This document shows positions 1 through 8,836 of a DNA stretch of 24,640 nucleotides, piece after piece. Source of the stretch: Anaerolineae bacterium (lineage in GTDB: Bacteria > Chloroflexota > Anaerolineae > B4-G1 > SLSP01); NCBI GenBank assembly GCA_016934645.1, contig JAFGSL010000422.1, forward strand, positions 1 through 24,640. The letters run 5' to 3'. The notes under the pieces are model-generated. The model was not told the DNA's origin and ran no database searches. It was given only the letters and a program-made list of their open reading frames with translations. A program made the translations under genes and the position numbers. How positions within the stretch are numbered: the first letter of the stretch is position 1; the number at the start of each line of letters is the position of its first letter.

Positions 1-459
1 CCCGATGGGGCTTTCCGCCACGATCAGCACCTCATCCTGCTTCAGGAACTCAATGTGATGCTCCATCTTCGCGGCGAAGAGATGCGCACCGATGCGCAAG
101 CCTCGATCGATGGCGAGGGTGTGCAGGCTCATCCCCACTTTTTCGTTGTACAGACGGCTATTCACAATACCTACAAGAATGCCATTAATCTGCCCGATAA
201 GGGCAAACTCATTGACGACGCGGTAGTACTGCCACGCAAGCAGTTCCGCATACACGCGAGCACCGACCACGTTGTAGTAGTCGCGGTCGATGGTCATTGT
301 CGGGCGTACCGCTTTGAGCATCTTGGGTACGTCATTGCGCGTGACCTCGCGGACCACCATCTTTTTCCCGTTCGCCAGTGTGATGACTTTGGGTGGGTAC
401 GGCACCATTGGCACTTCCGGGGGACGCAATACTGCTTCCAATTCCATATCTATGGCCAT
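1..459 (-). CDS. GNAT-like acetyltransferase, partial (3' end beyond window)
   Basis: The visible 153 N-terminal residues begin MAIDMELEAVLRPPEVPMVP at an ATG preceded by GGAG about 8 nt upstream; the frame is open to base 1, so the C-terminus lies outside the window. The segment GQINGILVGIVNSR followed by MSLHTLAIDRGLRIGAHLFA resembles the beta4/alpha3 acetyl-CoA-binding part of GNAT N-acetyltransferases, with 'RGLRIGAH' in the place of the Q/RxxGxG/A loop. That resemblance is from memory of the fold, not from a search. It lies 90 bp downstream of the cyclase-family gene on the same strand and is probably co-transcribed with it; the gap is filled by a heptamer array. The substrate cannot be inferred. 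It could be another alpha/beta protein with a GNAT-like stretch. Confidence 0.5.
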   Translation of the reverse strand, partial: MAIDMELEAVLRPPEVPMVPYPPKVITLANGKKMVVREVTRNDVPKMLKAVRPTMTIDRDYYNVVGARVYAELLAWQYYRVVNEFALIGQINGILVGIVNSRLYNEKVGMSLHTLAIDRGLRIGAHLFAAKMEHHIEFLKQDEVLIVAESPIG

Positions 460-473
460 AAACAAATCTCCTT

Positions 474-548
474 GTTATAAGTTGAAGGTTGAAGGTTAAA
501 AGTTGAAAGTTGCTGCCGTTGGATAACTTTCAACTTGAAACTTGCAAC
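474..548. repeat. Heptamer array with inverted second half (array A)
   Basis: GTT recurs at 474, 481, 488, 495, 502 and 509, exactly every 7 nt, within GTTGAAG/GTTGAAA-like units. After a gap of about 14 nt the complement AAC recurs at 525, 532, 539 and 546, again every 7 nt. AAGTTGAAAGTT (501-512) and AACTTTCAACTT (525-536) are perfect inverted 12-mers, so the array can fold as a hairpin. It starts next to the cyclase stop codon and ends just before the ribosome-binding site of the downstream GNAT-like gene. Confidence 0.85.
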
Positions 549-1427
549 CTATTTTCTCGCCTTTACTTGTGCATTCAGATTTTCGACGTGTTGCAGGTTG
601 TACGCATCCCCGAATTTGGTTTTGGGGAACGCGGCTTTCTTGGCTTGCAAGTCCTCGTATTCGTCGTCGTCTAGGAACGCGACGCAGCGCCCGATGCACG
701 ACTCGCCGTCCACGAAGCGCCAGGGGAAGAAGCCAAGCTGCACGCGGCGGTTGATGAGCAAGTCTATCTCGCCGCCGATGCATTCCGCGTGGATGATGCC
801 TGAGGGGAACATCTCGATGTGCATCAGTTGGTACTTCGTATCGTCGAAGACGTCCGCCAGGCCCTTGCCGTACTTCTTCTGGAAGTGCGCCTCGGCCTGT
901 TTGGCCTGGCGCGGCATCCAGTTGCGGATGATCGTGTTCATCGGGTGATCCGCACTGCCGCAATCCACGCCGATCCAGCGCAGCTTCTTCTTCTTGGCCC
1001 ACTCCGCGAACTCGCGATCGGGTCCGGGGTGCTGCACCATATAGCGGATCTCGTCGGCGTACGGCATATCCCAGCCAAAGTGGTGGAAGCCGGTGTGTAT
1101 GATGAGGATGTCGCCTTCCTTGATTTCAACTTTGTCCTCGATCATTTCCGACGTGTAAATGTCGTAATCGGCGACGACGTCGGAGAGATCAACGATGGCG
1201 GCTTCGTGGACCAGAAAATCCATCCCCAGGGACGCGATGTCCTTGCCGGCGGTGTAGAAGTGGATTTCGCCGTCGAGGTGCGTGCCCAAGTGATTGGAGT
1301 GGGTCACAAGCTGCCCGTTCGCGCCGTTGGGCGCCAGTCGCTTGAAGTATTTCACTTGCAGCGGCTCATACGTAGGCCATGGGGGTGTGCCAATGCCGAG
1401 AGGGATAGTTAAGTCTAGTAGTTTCAT
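549..1427 (-). CDS. Cyclase-family (kynurenine formamidase-like) metal-dependent hydrolase
   Basis: This 292-residue protein carries the family's metal-binding signature near residues 45-60 (SNHLGTHLDGEIHF, i.e. HxGTHxDxxxHF). A second patch, GVDCGSADHPMN, lies near 155-166 and HAECIGGEID near 215-225. Members hydrolyse amide or imide-like bonds (N-formylkynurenine, isatin), usually with Mn2+ or Zn2+ in the cytoplasm; the substrate here is unknown. I chose ATG at 1427, 8 nt from GGAGGC, over an in-frame TTG at 1433 that sits too close to the Shine-Dalgarno. It follows the terminator of the giant exported gene and precedes a GNAT-like gene. Its strand and proximity to FdrA/YlbE/DUF2877 genes 14 kb upstream suggest, but do not prove, a role in ureide or carbamoyl-amide breakdown. 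No lesion is visible. Confidence 0.85.
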   Translation of the reverse strand: MKLLDLTIPLGIGTPPWPTYEPLQVKYFKRLAPNGANGQLVTHSNHLGTHLDGEIHFYTAGKDIASLGMDFLVHEAAIVDLSDVVADYDIYTSEMIEDKVEIKEGDILIIHTGFHHFGWDMPYADEIRYMVQHPGPDREFAEWAKKKKLRWIGVDCGSADHPMNTIIRNWMPRQAKQAEAHFQKKYGKGLADVFDDTKYQLMHIEMFPSGIIHAECIGGEIDLLINRRVQLGFFPWRFVDGESCIGRCVAFLDDDEYEDLQAKKAAFPKTKFGDAYNLQHVENLNAQVKARK

Positions 1428-1468
1428 AATCAAAGCCTCCTATGTTTTGAGATAGTCTTTCACTTCTG

Positions 1469-1512
1469 CCCAAGCGGAAAACGTCGCGCGAAGTTTCGCG
1501 TTACATTGGGCA
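1469..1512 (-). other. Structured leader/spacer hairpin upstream of the cyclase gene
   Basis: GCCCAA (from about 1469) and TTGGGC (to about 1512) can close a stem around an inner hairpin, CGCGA-AGTT-TCGCG. It lies between the terminator of the giant gene and the cyclase ribosome-binding site. No convincing -35/-10 pair was found here on the minus strand, so it could be part of the terminator region or a 5' leader. Function unknown. Confidence 0.3.
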
Positions 1513-1540
1513 AAAAGCCGTCCTGTACAGGACGGCTTTT
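1513..1540 (-). terminator. Palindromic intrinsic terminator after the giant exported gene
   Basis: A perfect 28-bp palindrome centred on TGTACA has 14-nt arms (AAAAGCCGTCCTGT and its complement). Read on the minus strand it begins just past the stop codon of the 2414-residue protein and finishes GGCTTTTTG, a short U-run. The A/T-rich ends mean it could also work from the plus strand. Confidence 0.75.
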
Positions 1541-1548
1541 GCTTCGGA

Positions 1549-4500
1549 TTAAAAGTTGCGTACGGTTAGTGGTAAGAAAATCTTCCACATCTGTCGCAGG
1601 GTGAAGATAGCATCATCTCCCGCAGTGGCATCGTCCCATGTAAAGCGCGCTGTGTTGACCACTGTGCTTCCGTCGAGCGCTACGTCGCTGCGTACTGTAG
1701 CGGTGAGGACGAAGGTGACTTGCGTGCCATCCGCCACATCACCGCTCCAGGTGATGTGGTCGTCGGTCACGGTTGCATTGTTTTGCACGATCCAGCCGCC
1801 AAAGTCTACCTCGACGGGTAGAGTGTCGGTGAGGAGCACGCCGGTTGCCGGAGCGTCTCCGCTGTTATCGAGCGTGATGGTGTAAGTTACGACACCACCC
1901 GCGTCTACTGCAGCGGCCGCCGCTACACCCTTTGTAATTGTCACGTTGCCCACCGCGCTGCTGCCGACGGTGAACGCCGTCTCGGCACTTCCCGGTAACG
2001 TATTATCCGCCACGAACGTAACCGTGTTGGTGATCGTCTGCTCGTACAGGGCTGGATCATCGTGCAGGGTAGCCCTGAAGATGATGATCTGGCTCGCGGC
2101 GGCCCCTAGGTCGCCGCTCCAGGTGATGACGTCGTCGGTGGCGCTCGCCCCATTCTGCTCCACCCAACCGATGAAGTCTAGCTCGGTAGGCAGGATGTCA
2201 GTCAAGACGATGCCACTGGCCACGCCCTGTGCGTTGTTTAGGGTGAGGGTGTAGGTGACGGTGTCGCCAGGGAACACCGGGTCGGGCTTCGCCACTTCCT
2301 TGGTGAGCGTGGGCGCGGCCACGCCGCCAAGGAGGAACGTAGCGGAACCTGATCCAGCGATCAGGTCGCCGACGGCATACGTGGCAGTGTTGACCACCGG
2401 ATGGGCTAGGAAGAACGAGTCACTGCGCACGGCGGCGCGGAAGCTGATGACGATAGTTTCGGCGACATCGATGTCGCCGCTCCAGGTGACGACGTCATCG
2501 CTCACCATGGCAGCATCCTGTGTCACCCAAGCCACGAAGTTCACTTCCCACGGCAGCACATCGGTTATCACGAGACCGGAAATTGGCACGGTGTTGTCGT
2601 TGTATAGCGAGAGTGTATACGTCACCTCGTCGCCAGGGAAGACATTGTCTATAGGGGTCACATGCTTGCTTAGCGTGACGTAAGCCAGCGTGCCGATCCT
2701 GGCTACATCGTTGGCAATCGTTGGGTAGTGCATCTTGTAGTTGCGCACGCGGATGCGCCGCCCGTCGCCATCCTCCGAAATCAGCCCCTTGACTGTGACG
2801 ATATCGCCCTCGGTCAGGTCGCTGAAGTCGCCGTTGTAGCCGTCGAGGAAAGCGCGGATTGGACCAGTGCCGTCGTCCACGAAGATAGCCTCGTTACCGA
2901 CCTTGCTCGTGACCGTACCGGTGATCTGCGCCAGCCAGCCCTCGTTGATTTCGAGCGCAGCAGCGCCGGTGGTGAATGGTTTGGGCGCGACTTCGACGGT
3001 AGTAGGTGTGATCACCTGCACCATCTCCGCCTCGAAGAACTCGATTTCGGTGTCGCCGTTGTACGCGCCGATCGTACCGACAACGCGCACAGTTGTGCCG
3101 CGTGTGAAGTCCTCCGCGTAGATGTCGCCGGCGGGTGCGTGGACGGTGATGCCGCCGGTTTCATCTTGGACGTAGAGGACGTTGAAGAATTCGCCATAGG
3201 CTGCCGTGATCTTGCCCTCGACCCATACCAGCTTGTTGAGATTGTCGGGTGTGTTGTCCAGTTCAGCGTCTGCACGTGCCTCCGCGATGGTGGATTTTTG
3301 CAGCGGTTCGCCCAGCAGCCACATTACCGTTTGGAGGTTGAACAGCTCGTTCTGTTTACCGTCGCCGGCGGTGTAGGCGAAGATGTTGAACGGGTCGTTG
3401 GCGTCGCCGTAGAAGAACAGTCGTCCAGCCTCGCCGGGGATGTCGTACCCAGCGGCGCCCGCCAGCGGAGTGGTTTCGGGATAGAAGAAGGCGTCGTTCT
3501 GGCCATCGGCGTCTGTTCCTGTCGTGCGGTTGAGTTCACCGTAGGTACCAGTGCCTTCGTCCAGGTCGCCCTCAATCATAAGGAAGCCGTCTGTTCCCAG
3601 GTCATCCTGCGTCAGCGCTTCGCCATTGCCGTCCGTCAGCGAGCAATCCGACCACGATTGGATTTTCTCGACGTTGAGACCCACGCCGCTTTCCTGCGCC
3701 GCCGGGTAGACATGCCAGAGAACGCCCCACGGGTAGCCGTTGTTGTCGTTGCCGTCGAGCACCTCGTCGTCGTTCATGCGGATGGGGACATTGGCTCCTG
3801 TCTCCGCCTCGATGGCGGCTACCACTGCGTTTTGCCGGTCGGCGACGGTGTTGGCCCAGGCGACTTTGCCGGTGTAGTCGGACATACCGTTGAGCCACAG
3901 GCTGCCGCCCGTCGCCACGTACTCGGCGATGGCGTCGATCTCGGCAGCGGTCAGTTGGCTTGGTCCGTAAGCGTTGAGGATGAGCAGCTTGACCGTCGTG
4001 GTGTTGAGGTCGCTCGGTGTGATCTCGTCCAGATTGAAGAGGACGTTGTAGCCATGCGCGGTCAGATCGTTGGTGAAGTGCCGTGCGTCGCGCGGGTTGG
4101 CGGTGCCGATGTTGTTGTGCCCCGCGTCGATGAGGACCAGCGGTACTTGCTCGTCCGTCACGTCCAGCGTGAGGGAGCGCGCGTTGTCGTCGGGGCTGTC
4201 GCCCGGAATCGGATCGAACTGCGCTGTGATCGTCGCCGGGCCAGTGATGACGGGTTGCCAGGAGAGGTTGGCGTAGCCGTCCTCGCACGGGCCGACGGTG
4301 CAAATTCCTACGATGAGTGGGACACTGCCGATGGGAGTGCCGTTAACCGAGAACGTCACCGTGACGGTCTGGGTGTTCGCGCCCCGGTTGGTGATGCGTG
4401 CCGTGAGCAGGCTCGGGTTGTAGATGGTGGAGAGCGAAGGTTCCACGCTCAGGTCGGTGATGGCGATGTCTTCCGTCCCCTGCGTCCATATGGGCGAGCT

Positions 4501-7500
4501 GACGATGCGATCGCCATCCGGCTGGGTGGTGCGCACGTAGTAGTAGTGCACGCCGGGCGTGACCGGCAGGAGGAACTGCCAAGTGAACGATGCACTCGTC
4601 GCTGTAGTGGTGGTGACGACGGTGCCGCCGTTGGTGACCAGCTCCAGGAAACCGGCAGCTTCGCCGTCGGGATCGGCGGCGTAGATTTCAAAGGCAATCT
4701 CGCCGGTGTTGGGAATTTCCGTCCCCATCCACGAGCCATTTCCCTTGAGGTAGAGTTCGTAGTTGGTGTCTTCGGTGGCGAAGGTGCGGCGCGCACGCAG
4801 CGCGTCCATCAGGTCGGACTTGGTGAGTCCGGGCATCCAGACACCGGTGCGGTGCGGGGTGTTCGTTCCCCAGTAGGTGGAGTGGGTGTCGGCGTTGTTG
4901 GTCGCGCCTACCTTCCAGCCGTAATCCAGCGAACGGATGTACTCCTCTTCGGAGAAAGCGTAGGACGTGCCGCTGCCATTGCCCACCTCTCCCAACAGGG
5001 CTGTATCGCTCACTTCGGGGTGGAACGTCCAGTCATTGAAGTTGATCCAGCCGGGGTGGTTGAACTGCATCAACGTGCCAGCCCCGTCGATGCCCTGCGT
5101 CCCAGTAACCGCGAGCCAGGGGTAGAAGCCTTCTACCGTCTCGCCCGCTTCCAGGTTGGGTGTGTAATCGCACATTGTGCAACTGGCGGTGGTATCCGTG
5201 CGCACGGCGTGACGCGGCGTGTTGTAGACGTTGGTGTGCCCTTCCGCGCCTTGTGTGTACTCGAAGCCGCGTAGGGCCACGAATGTGCCGTCTACCGTCG
5301 CAGCTTCCACCGCTGCCAAGGTATCGGCCCACTCTGTGTCGTCGATGGAATAGGAGTGGTCGGTGATCGCCATAAAATCAAAGCCGCCGGCATCTCGCCC
5401 GGTTGCGAGTGCCTGCGTGGGCGTGCCGGAACCGTCGGAGTAGGAGGTGTGGTTGTGGATGTCGCCATGATAGGCGGTCATCTCCGGCTCCACGGCAGTC
5501 TCGAAGCTCCACGTATTTGCCGTACCGAGCGTCAGCCCGGCCCAGTCGGCCACGTCCGCCGAAACGGTGGCGGTGTAACGCGCGGTGGGCAGCAGGTTGG
5601 AAGACGGGTTCAGCGTCACCACGAAGGCCGCCGGATTGTAGCTCAGGACTGCAGGAACCGCACCGTAGGGTCCGGTGAGCGTGAAATTGCCGGAGAGTGT
5701 CGCCGGATCGAGCGCCTCAGAGAAGGTGACGACGACGTTGGCCGAGAGCGGTATCTCTGTGGCGTCGGGAGCGGGAGCGCGCCCGGTGATGGTAGGGGGA
5801 GTGACGTCTGCGTCACCCGTGGTGAAGCTCCACACGTAATCCGCCACCATAGAAACACCGTGCGTCTCCTCGATACCGGTAGTGAGGGTGGCGGTGTAGC
5901 GCGTCTGCGCGTCGAGCGCGGCGGTGGGATCGAAGGTGGCGGTGCGTGTTCCCGCGTCGTAGCTGACCGCGCTCTCAACTGCGCCACTCGCGTCTTCTAG
6001 CATGAAGGTTTCTGTCGTCACCGTCGCTGCATTCAGCGCCTTGCTGAAGGTGGCAGTGATCGGGAAGTAAGGATAGACATCAGTTGCATCCGCAGCGGGG
6101 TAAGTTGTTGTGACCTCGGGTGGGAGCATATCCCAGATATCGCTCTGGTAACGCGGCATAATTTGCTGCGTGCCCTCGTAGTTCCCCACAAAGCCGATGA
6201 TGGTCAGTTCTTGCCCGGTGGTGTAGTCGTGCAGGTCGATGCCGGTGTCCAAATCCACAAATACCTGCACCGATCCAGAGCCATCGTTGATATCGAGTTG
6301 GAAATTGGAGCCGCCAGGCGCGGGTGGTGTACCGCTCCAGGTCGCCGTGCCGGTTACCTGTACCAACCAGCCTTCATTGGTAGCAACCGCACCTGTTGTG
6401 AGGATCATTGGATCGGGCGGTGTCCCGCTGCCCAGGTTGGCGATGCCAGTGATAGAAACCAGTTCCAGCAGGCCGCTGTAAAGGTCGAGTGTGCCGGTGA
6501 TGCGCACGGTATCGCCGAGCGCGATAGCCGGAAGCGTCGTCCCGCCGGTGTAGATGTATAATCCACCGGTGTTATCCTGAATGACGAAGGCGTTGCCGCG
6601 ATAGATGCCCGGCGGTACGGTGACTTTGCCCTGGATGGAGCCGACCCAGCCGTCGCCGGCTGCGCGTACAACCGCAATCGGTGTGACACCGGAGCCTACG
6701 ACAGTGGTATCCACTGCCGCGCCGGTTTCTTGCGTGATCCAGTTGGAGGCCCAGGCTGCGTATTCGCTGTTGCTGAACGTAGCCGACTCGGTGGGCGCGG
6801 TGACGACGATAGTGTAGGTGAGCACCGTATCGTGCGCGAGGCTCGCTTCGGTCCAGGTGATCGTGTGCGAGGCCGCATCCCAGTTTCCTGCGGGAATGGC
6901 GGAGGCGAACGTCGCGCTGAGCGGTAGCGTGTCACTCACGACGAGGTCGTCTAACTGCATAGCGGTCTGGTTTTCAACCGTAAGGGTGTAGCTGAATAGG
7001 TCGCCTGACCCCACGATGGCGGGGCCGGTTTTGCTGACCTGAAGGCCGACTAAAGTGCCGGGAACTACGTCATCAGCGTCGCGTGGCTCAATTTTGAAAT
7101 CACTGAAAGTATAGTCGAGCATCCCGCGCACCACACTCAAGTAGTCGCCCACGGATGGCGTATAGACGTAGCCCAAATCGTTCACGCGCACCGAGCTTCC
7201 GCCCGCCGTCACGCTCCACTCGCCATTGCCGAGGTCGGCGTTATCTACGGTCACGTCGTGGACTTCGACCAACACGCTCTCGTAGCTTTCGGCGGTCGCT
7301 GCGCCCGTCGCAATGTCGGCGACATCTACCACAGAGGCCGGGTATGGTGTGTTGCCTGAGCTAAGCTCGCTAAAGGAAGAGCCATAGCCTATTTCAGTCA
7401 TGTTGTAATACTCAGCTAACGTTCCCGTCACCTGCACGCGAGCGCCAATATCGGGCTTTGAGGCGCTGCCGCCGGTGTAAATGTAGAGACCATGCCAGGG

Positions 7501-8793
7501 GCCAGAATCTTCGGCGATGGCGTAGCCCGCACTGCTATAGACGGCGTAAACGACACCCTCCACTGTTACAGTGTCGCCCACGCACATCGAGTCACCGTTG
7601 GCCTCACGGTTGTATTGGATGGCCTCGATGGTATCACATATGCCTTTTACTTTCGTGGCGACGGCAGGGCCGGAGGTCGGCGTGACCCATTCGGTCGCCC
7701 AGGCCGCGTAGTTGGCGTTGGAGACGGTGCCCCACGTCGTCGGCGCAGTGACCGCAACGGTGTAGGTCAACGTCGTGGCGTCGGCGAGCGTTGCTTGCGT
7801 CCAGGTGATGGTGTGCGTGGCTGGATTCCACGTTCCGCTAGGATCGGAGGAGGCATAGCTCACGTTGATGGGGAGCGTGTCGCTGAGGACGACGTTGCTG
7901 AGTAGCCCATCGGTCGCGTTTTCTACGGTTAGGGTATACGTGTAGGACGCCTCGGGTAGAACCTGCGCCGGGCCGGTTTTGCCGACGATGAGAACGGCGG
8001 TACTACCGCTGCCGACGGCTTCTTGCCAGGTGGTCGCCACGCGAACACCATCAATGGTGGCGGTAGGGCCACCACTACCCTGACGAATGGCGATGGCTTC
8101 GAGGCTCGCAATGGCGCTTGCACTTGCTGTAATCAAAGGTGTGGATGGCTCCGTTGCACTATATGCGTCCAATACATACAAAACCGCCTCTCCTGTTCCA
8201 AAATCATATTTTGCCACTACCAGATACGTTGTACCCAGTGCAAAATCATCCGAGGCGTATATTGCCGTACTGCTATTGCTAAAACCAAAACGCAAGGTAC
8301 CGCTATCGTCCCTGGCAAACAGCCGGGCGACGAAACCTGTGGTGGCATTTTTGAAGTGCATAAAGTAGGTGCCGGCTCCTGCAGCAGCGATGTTAACCAA
8401 AGCTGCATAATACAATGTCCCAGAACTCTGGGTTCCGAAACTGCGATTAACATCCTCATCGCCGGTGCTAAGAATGGTTGCCGCCCCGCCCACGCCAGAG
8501 GATCCATATCCGGGCAAAGTTAACCCGCTGGGTGTATATCCGACATAGACATTAGGATCTCCGCTGGGGCTGTGTTTGACCCAAGCGCCGCTGCTTGCAG
8601 TGACCAAATCGCCGGCAGTTCCACCATAATCGAAGTCTTCTTCTACTAGTGGTGCAGTCGGCGCATACTGTGTAGTCAATGCTTGTGCGGGTTGCGGTGC
8701 AAAAGACAACCCGCTAGTTAGCACCAACGCGAAAACTATGAGTAGATTGACGGTTCGCCGGACTCTCCGGTAAGATTTGATTCTTGTGTGCAT
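1549..8793 (-). CDS. Giant exported multidomain protein with PHP metallophosphoesterase-like core
   Basis: 2414 residues; start ATG follows a GGGAG ribosome-binding site. Approximate layout: signal peptide 1-39; lectin-like beta-sandwich 45-255; DUF11 264-385; OB-fold 386-575; DUF11 577-708; OB-fold 710-890; two Big_5/SbsA-type Ig domains 890-1100; PHP (CehA/McbA-like) 1105-1350; CARDB-like 1441-1550; Rossmann/GATase-like domain 1548-1831; OB-fold 1838-2014; three DUF11 2034-2400; tail KIFLPLTVRNF. PHP metal ligands are visible: H1113xH1115, D1145-H1146 (ITDHS), H1246 (FNHPGW) and D1302xH1304 (DTHS). The OB-folds resemble those ahead of the catalytic domain in extracellular nucleases of the ExeM/NucH type (recalled similarity). 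Inference: a cell-surface or secreted phosphodiesterase-like enzyme. It is 43 bp downstream of the lipoprotein gene and ends at a strong terminator. Domain borders are by eye. Confidence 0.88.
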   Translation of the reverse strand: MHTRIKSYRRVRRTVNLLIVFALVLTSGLSFAPQPAQALTTQYAPTAPLVEEDFDYGGTAGDLVTASSGAWVKHSPSGDPNVYVGYTPSGLTLPGYGSSGVGGAATILSTGDEDVNRSFGTQSSGTLYYAALVNIAAAGAGTYFMHFKNATTGFVARLFARDDSGTLRFGFSNSSTAIYASDDFALGTTYLVVAKYDFGTGEAVLYVLDAYSATEPSTPLITASASAIASLEAIAIRQGSGGPTATIDGVRVATTWQEAVGSGSTAVLIVGKTGPAQVLPEASYTYTLTVENATDGLLSNVVLSDTLPINVSYASSDPSGTWNPATHTITWTQATLADATTLTYTVAVTAPTTWGTVSNANYAAWATEWVTPTSGPAVATKVKGICDTIEAIQYNREANGDSMCVGDTVTVEGVVYAVYSSAGYAIAEDSGPWHGLYIYTGGSASKPDIGARVQVTGTLAEYYNMTEIGYGSSFSELSSGNTPYPASVVDVADIATGAATAESYESVLVEVHDVTVDNADLGNGEWSVTAGGSSVRVNDLGYVYTPSVGDYLSVVRGMLDYTFSDFKIEPRDADDVVPGTLVGLQVSKTGPAIVGSGDLFSYTLTVENQTAMQLDDLVVSDTLPLSATFASAIPAGNWDAASHTITWTEASLAHDTVLTYTIVVTAPTESATFSNSEYAAWASNWITQETGAAVDTTVVGSGVTPIAVVRAAGDGWVGSIQGKVTVPPGIYRGNAFVIQDNTGGLYIYTGGTTLPAIALGDTVRITGTLDLYSGLLELVSITGIANLGSGTPPDPMILTTGAVATNEGWLVQVTGTATWSGTPPAPGGSNFQLDINDGSGSVQVFVDLDTGIDLHDYTTGQELTIIGFVGNYEGTQQIMPRYQSDIWDMLPPEVTTTYPAADATDVYPYFPITATFSKALNAATVTTETFMLEDASGAVESAVSYDAGTRTATFDPTAALDAQTRYTATLTTGIEETHGVSMVADYVWSFTTGDADVTPPTITGRAPAPDATEIPLSANVVVTFSEALDPATLSGNFTLTGPYGAVPAVLSYNPAAFVVTLNPSSNLLPTARYTATVSADVADWAGLTLGTANTWSFETAVEPEMTAYHGDIHNHTSYSDGSGTPTQALATGRDAGGFDFMAITDHSYSIDDTEWADTLAAVEAATVDGTFVALRGFEYTQGAEGHTNVYNTPRHAVRTDTTASCTMCDYTPNLEAGETVEGFYPWLAVTGTQGIDGAGTLMQFNHPGWINFNDWTFHPEVSDTALLGEVGNGSGTSYAFSEEEYIRSLDYGWKVGATNNADTHSTYWGTNTPHRTGVWMPGLTKSDLMDALRARRTFATEDTNYELYLKGNGSWMGTEIPNTGEIAFEIYAADPDGEAAGFLELVTNGGTVVTTTTATSASFTWQFLLPVTPGVHYYYVRTTQPDGDRIVSSPIWTQGTEDIAITDLSVEPSLSTIYNPSLLTARITNRGANTQTVTVTFSVNGTPIGSVPLIVGICTVGPCEDGYANLSWQPVITGPATITAQFDPIPGDSPDDNARSLTLDVTDEQVPLVLIDAGHNNIGTANPRDARHFTNDLTAHGYNVLFNLDEITPSDLNTTTVKLLILNAYGPSQLTAAEIDAIAEYVATGGSLWLNGMSDYTGKVAWANTVADRQNAVVAAIEAETGANVPIRMNDDEVLDGNDNNGYPWGVLWHVYPAAQESGVGLNVEKIQSWSDCSLTDGNGEALTQDDLGTDGFLMIEGDLDEGTGTYGELNRTTGTDADGQNDAFFYPETTPLAGAAGYDIPGEAGRLFFYGDANDPFNIFAYTAGDGKQNELFNLQTVMWLLGEPLQKSTIAEARADAELDNTPDNLNKLVWVEGKITAAYGEFFNVLYVQDETGGITVHAPAGDIYAEDFTRGTTVRVVGTIGAYNGDTEIEFFEAEMVQVITPTTVEVAPKPFTTGAAALEINEGWLAQITGTVTSKVGNEAIFVDDGTGPIRAFLDGYNGDFSDLTEGDIVTVKGLISEDGDGRRIRVRNYKMHYPTIANDVARIGTLAYVTLSKHVTPIDNVFPGDEVTYTLSLYNDNTVPISGLVITDVLPWEVNFVAWVTQDAAMVSDDVVTWSGDIDVAETIVISFRAAVRSDSFFLAHPVVNTATYAVGDLIAGSGSATFLLGGVAAPTLTKEVAKPDPVFPGDTVTYTLTLNNAQGVASGIVLTDILPTELDFIGWVEQNGASATDDVITWSGDLGAAASQIIIFRATLHDDPALYEQTITNTVTFVADNTLPGSAETAFTVGSSAVGNVTITKGVAAAAAVDAGGVVTYTITLDNSGDAPATGVLLTDTLPVEVDFGGWIVQNNATVTDDHITWSGDVADGTQVTFVLTATVRSDVALDGSTVVNTARFTWDDATAGDDAIFTLRQMWKIFLPLTVRNF

Positions 8794-8836
8794 TTTTATC
8801 TCCCTTATTTTGATTTTTCGATTACCTAAAAAAGCT

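Noticed and set aside
2728..5274. An 848-residue open frame on the plus strand
   Set aside because: It lies wholly antisense to the giant exported protein, whose frame has clear domains and a signal peptide; the antisense translation shows no recognisable domain and has the Val/Gly/Arg/Asp bias typical of a mirror frame.
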